NCBI RefSeq assembly: GCF_932526225.1
Contig: NC_064036.1
Coordinates: forward strand, 11,897,181 to 11,961,180
DNA: 64,000 bases
DNA from: Nematostella vectensis
Taxonomy: Eukaryota; Cnidaria; Anthozoa; Actiniaria; Edwardsiidae
Direction: 5' to 3'
The translations under genes and the position numbers were made by a program. Positions 22,338 through 34,300 of this stretch are shown here, piece by piece; the stretch's first letter is position 1, and every line of letters begins with the position of its first letter. The notes below the pieces were generated by a model. It was not told the origin of the DNA and did not search any database. It saw nothing but the letters and a program-made list of their open reading frames with translations.

Positions 22338-25300
22338 TCAGCCTAGTGATGACGTGGAAGTAGCGTCATACGAGGAAGGTGAAGATAAAAACTCCTCGAT
22401 GCGTCTCATTGACTGCATGATATGCACGAACTGGTTGCTTTGTCGAGTGATCAGCGCATTCATCTCGTCCAATCTGGAAATAAGTAAGAGTTTTTTATGC
22501 TAAGTATCTAACCAAAAGAAAAAGAATATGGCGATTTGACAGTGTTCTTCCACTAAGGTTTGAGCCCTGGCTAATTGGGTTAGATATAAAAACGTCTTTT
22601 TAAAAATATACATGAAAATATAGTCTCCTTCGCAGCTCCCAGCGGTCGGAGCCACACAGCGCTCCCCGCCCGTAGGGGCTGCTCAGATTCAACTACATTC
22701 CTTTCGCGCTTTTAGTCAATTAAATTTTGGGTACCATATTTCGAGAACCGTTCGCGCCATGGCAAGCAAACCAATCACGACCAGTGTATTATCATTCAAA
22801 GAAGAAGCGTGAGAACCGTAAGTAATCCCTGTGAGATGCGGGAATGCTCGAAACACAAGACCAAACTGTTGCACTGTTGTTGTAAATTGGGAGAAAGAAA
22901 CCCTTTTGAGGGACTGGAACATTTCAAGTCTTATGTTGGGTCTAGCCTCCTGAATCATTCTCGAAGTCATCATGGGAGAAAGAAGCGCAAGTAGTACATG
23001 GCGTTGGGACGGGAAATTGCAACCCATTCGAAGCTTTTGGTGTTTTTCCATCGCCTGCAGCGCTAAGCAGACGCTTGATTCTCGGTTTTTCTCTTTTGAA
23101 TAGCACTTTTGATTTCTTTTTGTACAGAATGTAGATTATCTCTTGCTCTTTGAAACTTTGCGCGAGTACGCTAGCATGGTAAAGTCCTTTCGATTCTCTA
23201 AATTGTCAAAGTCAACTTCGAGACACATTATTATTATTAGTTCGCCCAGGTTAAGGGAAGATTTTCCGAATATATAGATTTTGACCTTCCCTATTATCTC
23301 TTTGCAACAAATAAAACAATGGCTTTCGATGTTTTGGATCTTTTTTGGAGTAATATTCATTGCTATTTATTGTTTGGGAACTCTGGTGCTCATCTGTTTT
23401 AAATTTGTCCAATTCTCAGCTGCGATGTTTTCTCAGCTGAGTATGACTTCGCGCCAAAACAAAATGACAGTTCAATGGTATTTTTTATTGGCTCAATTGT
23501 ACATTGGAAAAGCATTTGATTGGATTAGCCGTTTGACATAATCTTGATGTACAGACAATGGGAAAGGAATGTAGTTCGAATCTGAGCAGTCTCTACGGGC
23601 GGGGAGCGTTGTGTGACTCTGGGGGCTGCGAAGAAAACTAATGAAAATACGGAATATCGAAAAAAAGGTAAACGCAATTTAAGTCAATTGACATCTTTTT
23701 TCATTTTATGACGCTCTTTTATCATGTGTGTCTTACCTCTGTTGATGCTTATCCAGGCGGGCTGTCAGTGTGTCTTGTTTTTTGTCTTCTCTGCGTTGGG
23801 TTATCCAGCTTACAATTATGTCAACAATCTAGAAGAGCGTAATACGTGAAAAGCGTAACACTTTAACAGAAGGGCGTAATTCGTGACAAATATAGGACAT
23901 TGATGAACAGGTTAACAGGGTATAAGGGGGTGTCATATTATGAAACAAGCAGATAAGCAGTGAAAAATGGGGGTCACGTGACACGGCAGAGGAGCGGTAT
24001 TGAAGGAGAGGAAGATTCAAGAACCGAGTTCTGTCCCATCTCACCTTTTTCCTGATTGTTCCTTTAGCATTAGGAAATTCCAAGTGTTCTGTCACTTTAG
24101 ATCGCTTTAGTATCACCTTAGGAGCACCTCTCTCGATCTGAATTAGACGTTCCACCTTAAAAATATAACAATATGAATTGGATACATTTTCGCAAATAAA
24201 TTTATAGCTGAACTGAAAGATGTGATCCCCCACCTGTCGTGCGTGAACCTCGAGCTCAGCGGAAGCTTGTATTCTACCGATGTCACCCACAGCAAGACCA
24301 ATCTTTTAAAGATAATAATATTTTACGCGAGGGCGGATACCGAATCCTGTTCTACACAGAGATACTGTGCTTTGTAGAAGAGAAATATATATCCCGTGAA
24401 GTAGGACACAAAGGATAGCCAAATTTAGCCAACATTTGGAGCTAGTATGTCGCCATTTAATCGATCCTTAGCGCTCCACATGGCCTATTACCTGGTGGAG
24501 AACACGGGGTGGGCTGCTAAAGGTAGTATAATTCCCATTAAAAGATACACGAACACATGATTATCGACGAAAGACATTTGACCTTACCAGAAGGTTCAAG
24601 AAAATGATGGGCACGCTGACGCCAAACATGATGAAGAAAAAGTAAAAGAGGACTGGCTGGAATGTGGGCGGGCTGTCAACAAACGTGCTCTTGTACTCAA
24701 ACTCGCCGAGCATCCACACAAAGGTCGTGCACACGGATTGGAACAGGCTACGGAACACCAGCTAGGGATTGAGAGGAATAAGCGAGTGAGCGAATTAGGG
24801 TGATTGGGATAGCGAAGGATGGTAAGTTGGGAATAAACTAATAAGGGAGTAGGAAACGACCCAGCAGTTTTGCGAAAACTCACAACTTATTAGATTTTAA
24901 TTTATATTTTATTAAACTATGAAAAAAAACAGTAATAAGTATTGTAAATTAGTTGAAAGAATTCTTGTGGAACGAAATTCTAACAAAAAAATGGAAATGG
25001 AAGAAATAATATGAAAAGAATGGGGAGCTTTAAGATTAGGAGCTTAGAAGATTTGTGAGAGTTTAATAAAAGCAACAGTCAGTCATAAAACAAATTCATA
25101 CACTTACTCTATCAGTGTCCACGTTCATCATGTAAAATGAAAACGCGAATGCCAAAATAAACATGATTAAGAGAATGATGACCTACAAGAGAAATTACAC
25201 CGCCTTTAGTTCAATCTTGTGAGTGTCTTCAAGACCACAGAGACTATTGGAGGACGGAGCATTTTTCTTTCCTTTAAATGAGAGAGTATGTGAAAATAGG

Positions 25301-28300
25301 TGATACTTACTCTAAGAAAAGTCTTAATTATTTTCATGACCATGGTGATGTACAATCCAAAAACCTTGTAGCTGAAGAATGAAAAAAAAAAAAGAAACAG
25401 ATATTCAAGAGCCGTAAATAAGGCCTCTTCTCATAATCTTATAAGATCGGCATCCGACTACACTTAACCTTCATGTATTGACTGCAGATGTTGCTATTGT
25501 TGATGCTGCCATTGTTATTTTTAATGATAATAAAGATAATGAGGCTAATGTTATGCGGTTCGTGGTGATGGTGGTGGTGATAGTGATGATGTAATGATGA
25601 TGATGATGATGGTAGTGGCATATGATACCTACGACTGCGCACCCCCCTCCCCTCGGCCAATCCTGGGTACGCGCTTGCTGACGATGCGACAAGTTATTTC
25701 TATATTTTTATTTTTATAATCTGAGGTCTCACCTTCTCAAGTGCTTGATGTAGATGATACCACTACATATGACCAATAACACGGTCAGGATATATCCGGC
25801 ACTCGCCCTCTGTCCGACATCCGGACGACCGAAAGGGATGACATAGAGGAAGAATATGAACGTGGCTACCATCACAACAAAGTTGAACACGTTCTCCATA
25901 TCAGTGACGTACCGAACCATGCCCTGTGATGAGAAAAGCGCAATGAGCTTATGTATCAGCTACTGTGGGCACCGGGGTGAGATGAGAAGGAGATGTGGGA
26001 GAGTAATGTTCTTGAACTTTGTCTCTTGAAAACGGATGATTACATTTTTGCTACGAGCAAAATTTTGCACTAGATAAGACCAACAAAGTTTAAGTAGACA
26101 AGACCAGACATGCGCAGTAAGACTACCATTCCCCTCCAAGCAGCACGGGTAGTTTAAAATAGCGTAACGTACTCGAGCTGCATACTACTTGTACAGCGGT
26201 ATAGAAATAAGGTTCGGCTTAACTAGCGCAACTGACGTGCGCAATCAAAAGTATCATTTCATCCGACATGGAATAGCAAGGGGCGCTCGTACAGCAATTT
26301 TTTAAAAAGTTGTACGACTGATCCTTACCTGTTTCATGATGGAGATCTCTTTAGGTACGCGTAGTGAACAGATCGTCAAGCAGATCCAGTACATCACACG
26401 GAGACGGGTAAGGTGGTCCACTCGCGCTTCAAAAGGCTGTTGATATCACAACATATCGAACGTTCAAACGGGCTTCAAGCCTGTACTGACAATTTCTTAA
26501 GGTAGCCAAGACAGTAGGGTTTGAAGCTTAAAAGTGTCGCAGAGCCGTAGCAAGAGAACCCCCTCTCCCCCTCAAATATGTCTTGAAATAATAAAGAAAT
26601 GACAAGTACAGGCGTCAGTTTTCTTGATGTCTCTGTATCGTGACCCTCCACGAATATTTCGAGGCCTGCTAACGGCCCTGTGTCAACGTTATAAAAAAAA
26701 CCTACCCAAGTTCCATACAGCAAGATGTTGCCGTCGACGCAGGAGTAGTTATGGATGCTTTTCTGTTGAGAAATAATTTTTCAGGTCGTGTTTTGTCAAG
26801 TCGTTGATTCATGTGTAAGCAGTCTACAGCGGCGTAGTCAGGATTTTTAATAGGAGGAGGCACAAAAGACCTTTTCAAGGCATTTTCTCCTGTATTTTAG
26901 ATGTTTAATATATTCATTGTATTTTTGGCTGCTAGAAGGGGGGGGGGGGGCTGGGAAACCCCCCTGGCTACGCCCCTGGTCTAACCTGAGGTCGTCTCTC
27001 CGAGATGCCACACGGCTGGTAAAGGATAAAGTTGCCTAGAGTCAGGATGTAAGTGAAGAAAAGGATAGACTGGGGAATGATCTCATTTAGTCCGACTTTA
27101 CGCCTAGAAAATAGTAAAAAAAATACGGTTAGTAAAACTCGTTAATATCTATCGTTAGTCCAATCTTGGAGTCCAGTCACCATTTGATGTCAAGGAAGGC
27201 TTGGCAGAGTGGATGTGTTAGGCAATCCAGCCGCTTGTACTTAACCATAGTCTGTGGAGAGGACATACAAATAGGGTGATATTGGTCCAATTACAATGTA
27301 GAAATCCATATAGCAAATCATCTTCGATGGCGATGGTGGAGATGGTGATATATAGATAAAAAATATAAGTAAGAAACGGATGGTCGGTTAGTGTGAGGAC
27401 ACCCTATTTTTGGGCTGAAGCTGTCACGATTCCCCTCCTTTCCATCCCTTCTAACCCTGAGTGTATGTAAAGATTGGAGTTGACGGAATCTATGTCTGAT
27501 TGCTAAATTACCCAATTTGTCACTTACAAATATGTATAAATTCCTATATTTTGCTGACCTCCCATGTAATTTAGTCCTAGACTATGATAATGGGCAATAA
27601 ACTGATTATTGTTATTATTTATTATTTGTCTTACCTCTAAAGCATCCAAGGAGGCGCGTGAGGGCTCATTCTCGTCTGGCATTCCTTGCAACATACGGAA
27701 ATCGTATTTTATCTACAATTATGAGTAAAATGAATAAGTTCACACCCGTTAGTTTCTAGTCTCTAAAGCAAGCAATGAAAAGTTCAAGTTCAGCTAACCT
27801 TGTAGTTAGGGCTCTCAGGACTACCTTCCTCTGTAACGCAGTTATCCAAAAATTTCTAAAGCAATTGACAGAAAAAAATCATGATCGAACATATCGTAAC
27901 GTTAAAGCAAACGTTGGCATTTGATTAAATATTTGATCACTCTTCTTTACTCCCAAGTCCTCTCTCATTCCATGTCTTTTACCATAGTGACATCATCGGC
28001 CCTCTACTTTAAAGTCCTCCTCCGATCCCGAATTCCCTACCCCAGTTCACCCCTTTTATGTCAATTTTCTTTGTCCTCCCCTTACATCTGCCACGTGTGG
28101 TGACGATCTGACCATCAACTGAATCTGACTCGGCGAACTGCGCGTAGAGCGTCGTAAAACCTCACGCCATCTAAAATAACAAAAATAGGCCCGTAATCCT
28201 CATGTAGCTACTGCGGCAAGTATTTACAACTGTAATGTTATCATATATCTCTAGGTTATTTCTAAGTATAATCATACTATAAAAAGTATTGATGCGCAGT

Positions 28301-31300
28301 AGCTACAAAACGTCCAGCTAAATCAGACTAATCTAGCTCAAAACTTTTGAAACTGTTCTTTATATACCCTGATAGTAGATGTGCTTACTAGCCGGGTTAA
28401 ATATGCGGAAAATGTATTGAAAAATATCTTGATGATGGCCTGGACACTTGACATTCAGGGCTATATATAGTTTACGCAAGCAGACGCGTTCCCAGAATTG
28501 GCTGAGGAGGGGGGGGGGGGGGGTGCCTGCCATAGGTATCTTAGTGAAAAAAACGTAGTACTTTAATATTCCTTAATAAGAAATTAACCACTTTTTGGCC
28601 GCCAAGGGGGTGGTTGGGAGGTGGTGGTGGTGGTGGTGGTTGGGAGGTGGTGGTGGTGGTGGTGGTTGGGAGGTGGTGGTGGTGGTGGTTGGGGGGGGGG
28701 GGTTGGTGGTGGTTGGGAGGTGGTGGTGGTGGTGGTTGGGGGGGGTTGGTGGTGGTTGGGAGGTGGTGGTGGTGGTGGTTGGGGGGGGGGGGGGTGGTGG
28801 TAGTTGGGGGGGGGGGTGGGTCCGCAACCTCCTTAGTACGCTTCTGCGCAAGTATCCTCTTCTTGCTTTCACCTCTTGTGATCAGCCAACACCAAGGCGA
28901 CCTCCGCGTGCTCCATACTCAAGGCCACATCCAGCACGTTCTGGTTATACGCGTTCAACAGCACCTTTGAGCTATTGATTGACAGGAGGAACTTAACCAG
29001 ATTGGCGTGGCCGCCTTGCGCTGCTAGATGGAGGGCAGTGTTCTGTTACAAAACAATAGGCAGAATTAAAATAATGCTGGAATCTGTATACAAAAATATA
29101 TAATATATGTGGTACCTTATTACACTTAATTTTCGCGTCACCTTAATTTCGCGATTTTATAAGATTCGCGAAAATAAATTGACGCGAAAATTGAGTGTCG
29201 CGAAAATTAGGATGCGCGAAAATTAAGTGAGAACACAAGAAGCCTTTGGGGGAATATTGGCCGCTTAATAAGCTTTATTGAAACACCTTGTCTATTAAAT
29301 CATCTAATGTATATATAGCACGGTAAGGGTTTGAGTTGGACTTGTATTCACTAAAATCTTTTTGTTACAAATTGTTTCAGTTTTGATGACTACAGCACAT
29401 TTTAATTCCACTTGTTTTGCTTGATTTTATTATCCCAAAATCGCGAAATCGCAAAAAAGGGATCTTTATGAAAGTAGGAAAATCGCAAAAATAAAGTGTC
29501 GCGAAATATCGCCATCTCAAAATCGCGAAATTTTGACGTCGCGAAAATTAAGTGTAATAAGATAGTATTAAGTCCCAAATTAAATTAACTATAAAAGCAA
29601 AGGTTTTTGTCGTGCCAGATAAGATTTTACTGTGGACCAGTTAATATAGCTACAGAGAGCTTCATAATAACCAAAGAGCATCGTAGCCAAAGAGAATCTT
29701 ATTCCAGTCGCTTGCAACTCACCTTGTTTATATTCGGGTGGATGTGTTTTCCCTCTTTTAATTATCATTATTACAATTATGTGCGTGGTTTTATGTGCGT
29801 GGTCATCTCAAAGAGTGTGAACTTTCGCTTTTGTCATCTCCTCGTTCTTATCGCGTCTCATCGCGTCCAATCGCGTCTCATCGCGTCCAATCGAGTCTCA
29901 TTGCGTCTCATCGCGTCTCACCTGTTCCTTGTCCTGGTCGTTTATAGTACCAGGCTTGCTGTGAATGATTTGCGCTAGACATCTTAAGGATCCAACGATC
30001 GTTGCTGCGTGCAGAGGGGTACGCCCATCACGATCTCTAAGGTGGCATAGAGAGGGCAGGTTACATAGCCCATCAGCACAGTTTAAACTTCCATATACAT
30101 TCATAACATGAAACAATAAGACCCTCTGTATTAGTAATACTTACACGCCTAGCACCTATACTAGTGACAATAACCGCTATCCCACTATTTGGATCATCAT
30201 TACCATCACCATCAGTAGCATAACCATCGCTACCGCCATCATCATCACCACCATCACCAACAACACAACCACGCAAAATCAATCTCGACACAAACTCTAT
30301 CACTTCCGTAATACAAATCCTTCCTTCGTAATACAAATCACACTATAACAATCATCACCTAAACTGTAAGCAACAGCATTAGCATAACATAAGCACACAC
30401 TAGCCCGGTGAAATTACTTTGTTATGTTAGCACTACACTACGATAGGGCCAACACTACCATCAGCGCCACTCTGCAAAAGGGCTAAATTTACGCTACTAT
30501 CATATCCACACTCTACCACGCCTAAGGCAAGTAACCACACTCTTGCCGGGTACTTACTTATTGATATTAGCGCCACTCTGCAGCAGCGCCGTCACCACCT
30601 CCGTGTGACCCATCTCGGCCGCGCGGAATAGAGGAGTTCGCTCCATGTCGTCCACTGATTCAAGTTGACGGAAGTCCCGAACTTCAAGGAGCTTGTTCAC
30701 GACATCCAGCCATCCGTGGCTACAACAAAATAGTAGCTTGAATATTATGTTAAATATTTAACCCAATTAAACATTAATCCAATACGTATCGTAGCGGTAA
30801 AGTCTGGCTATCAACAGCTATTGTATCTGTGCTAAATTGTCCGCCTTATTCGATGTGAAATGGGCTTTTTTGAGGCGTCACGTCGTGATTTTCCGTCATG
30901 TCAGTGCAGTACGTCCTTAGATTGTTCAGAGGGGATCTTCAAGGGCGGTTGAGGATTACAAATAGCAAGCGGTTAGGTGGTAAAATATTCAGCCTGCTGT
31001 ACGACATAATCTATACCTTGCTGCAAGGTGGAGTGGCAGCTCGCCCTTATGATTCCGGATCCTTGTTGCTACAAAGTTGTCCGAAACCTGCCGTCTCCAT
31101 TTCTTGGTTAGAAGAGACACATTCTGTCAAGACACAGAAAACTTTGAGTTGATTTAATAAAGAAAACAGTCATGTAATCTCATGCTTTGGGTATGGTATG
31201 ATCACAAATAGTCACCCGGAAATCTACGCTCGTGATGGTTTAAGCCCCGTGCAAACTGCGCCAGCACCTGCGAATTCTTGCTCGAATGACCACAAGACAG

Positions 31301-34300
31301 AAGAAATGTCAGAAAGTCCATTTTCCATTTTCACATTTCCTTTGTCCTATAGTCAGTCAAGCAAAAATTCGCCAGCAATGCTGGCAGGTACTGTCACAAA
31401 ATAAGCACAAATACTGAATGCCCCTAGGGAGTAACAATACATGCTCTAGTTAGGCATAGGAACACGGTCCAAAATCAAATTGCTACAAATAACTTAGTGA
31501 CGCTACCTTAAGGAATCCCCCCTGTGCCGCGTAGTGAAGTGCGGTCGCTCCGTGTTCATCCACCTCTACAAGCAGCTCGCGCACGTACACGCTCTGAAGG
31601 GTAAAAAAGGGATATTAGAGAAAGGTGTTAACGAGAAAAAAAACCCGCAGACGGTCGGTCAGGCAGACTGTAGAGCGTTTAGGAAGGCAGCAGGCAGGTA
31701 GCTGGCGCAAACCTAGGGTATGGCGAGCCGTCGAGGTGTGCCCCGTTAAAGATATCATATGGAAAATGTATAATATCTAACGATCCTTATAAAGGGCCGT
31801 CTGCATGGGCAATGTTTACTTGACAAGTTTTTCTTGACAATTCTAGTTGTTCGCGTAGACGTGCTGTCCACACGAGCAACTTTTACTTGACAAGTTTTCC
31901 GTGCGATGAGCTGGTAACGCCTTTACGCAGCGGCGATACAAAAAATAACAGCTTGCAATCACAAATTAATGCCTCTGACAAAGAGACAGACCTTGGCAGT
32001 TACAGCAGCAACAGCGGCTTTTTTGATAGTCCACAAGCATTAGAAAAATGGGCCTGCGATCTACTTTCATTGAAAAAAATTGTCAAATAAAACTCGTTGG
32101 GCGTGTACACGATCAACTTTGTGCACTTGGCAAGCAAAACCTGTCAAGTAAAACCAAACACGTTAGCTTTTGAACAAGTAAACTCGTCAACTTTCCCCGT
32201 CACCACGAGCAACTTTTTCTTGTCAAGTTAAAATTGCGCGTGTAGACGGCCCTTAAGAAATACTTGCTTTTTGGCGGTCAAGGGAGTGCTCGCGCACCCT
32301 ACGCACCATTAGCTACGCAACTGGGTAGGAAATAGGCAGACAGGTAGACAGATAAGCGGTTAGGATGACAGGCACGCAGGTTTTCAAACATGTGGCCTGA
32401 CAGACAGGAATACAGACAGACTGTTAGACAGGCGGGTAGGAAAGACAAGTGGAAAGACAGACAGACTGTTAGACAGGCGGGTAGGAAAGACAAGTGAAAA
32501 GACAGACAGACAGGTAGGAAGGCAAGTGGAAAGAAAGACAGACTAGTATACAGACAGGTAGGAAGGCAAGCGGAAAGATAAACAGACTGGTAGACAGACA
32601 GGTAGGGAGGCAAGTGGAAAGACAGACAGACTGGTAGACAGGCAAGTGAGAAGACAGACATACTGGTAGACATGCGGGTAGGAAGGCAAGTGGGAAGACA
32701 GACAGACTGGTAGACAGGCAAGTGGGAAGACAGACAGACTGGTAGACAGGCAAGTGGGAAGACAGACAGACTGGTAGACAGGCAAGTGGGAAGACAGACA
32801 GACTGGTAGACAGGCGGGTAGGAAGGCAAGTGGAAAGACAGACAGACTGGTAGACAGGCGGGTAGGAAGGCAAGTGGAAAGACAGACAGATTGGTAGACG
32901 GGCGGGTAGGAAGGCAAGTGGAAAGACAGACAGACTGGTGAACAGGCGGGTAGGAAGGCAAGTGGAAAGAAAGACAGTGGTAGACATGCGGGTAGGAAGA
33001 CAAGTGGAAAGACAGACAGATTGGTAGACATGCGGGTAGGAAGGCAAGTGGAAAGACAGACAGACTGGTAGACAGGCGGGTAGGAAGGCAAGTGGAAATA
33101 CAGACAGACTGGTAGACAGGCGGGTAGGAAGGCAAGTGGAAAGACAGACAGACTGGTAGACAGGCGGGTAGGAAGGCAAGTGGAAAGACAGACAGATTGG
33201 TAGACAGGCGGGTAGGAAGGCAAGTGGAAAGACAGACAGACTGGTAGACAGGCGGGTAGGAAGGCAAGTGGAAAGAAAGACAGTGGTAGACATGCGGGTA
33301 GGAAGGCAAGTGGAAAGACAGACAGATTGGTAGACAGGCGGGTAGGAAGGCAAGTGGAAAGACAGACAGACTGGTAGACAGGCGGGTAGGAAGGCAAGTG
33401 GAAAGAAAGACAGTGGTAGACATGCGGGTAGAAAGGCAAGTGGAAAGACAGACAGATTGGTAGACAGGCGGGTAGGAAGGCAAGTGGAAAGGCAGACAGA
33501 CTGGTAGACAGGCGGGTAGGAAGGCAAGTGGGAAGACAGACAGATTGGTAGACAGGCGGGTAGGAAGGCAAGTGGAAAGACAGACAGACTGGTAGACAGG
33601 CGGGTAGGAAGGCAAGTGGAAAGACAGACAGATTGGTAGACAGGCGGGTAGGATGGCAAGTGGAAAGACAGACAGAGTGGTAGACAAGCGGGTAGGAAGG
33701 CAAGTGGAAAGACAGACAGATTGGTAGACAGGCGGGTAGGAAGGCAAGTGGAAAGACAGACAGACTGGTAGACAAGCGGGTAGGAAGGCAAGTGGAAAGA
33801 CAAACAGATTGGTAGACAGGCGGGTAGGAAGGCAAGTGGAAAGACAGACAGACTGGTAGACAGGCAGGTAGGAAGGCAAGTGGAAAGACAGACAGAGTGG
33901 TAGACAGGCGGGTAGGAAGGCAAGTGGAAAGACAGACAGATTGGTAGACAAGCGGGTAGGAAGGCAAGTGGAAAGACAGACAGATTGGTAGACAGGCGGG
34001 TAGGAAGGCAAGTGGAAAGACAGACAGACTGGTAGACAGGCGGGTAGGAAGGCAAGTGGGAAGACAGACAGATTGGTAGACAAGCGGGTAGGAAGGCAAG
34101 TGGAAAGACAGACAGAGTGGTAGACATGCGGGTAGGAAGGCAAGTGGAAAGGCAGACAGACTGGTAGACAGGCGGGTAGGAAGGCAAGTGGGAAGACAGA
34201 CAGATTGGTAGACAGGCGGGTAGGAAGGCAAGTGGAAAGACAGACAGACTGGTAGACAGGCGGGTAGGAAGGCAAGTGGAAAGGCAGACAGACTGGTAGA

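Noticed and set aside
28595-28978. Glycine/valine/tryptophan-rich proteins
   Set aside because: Products of a (GGT)n simple repeat. The only real coding sequence nearby is TRPA exon 15 on the minus strand.
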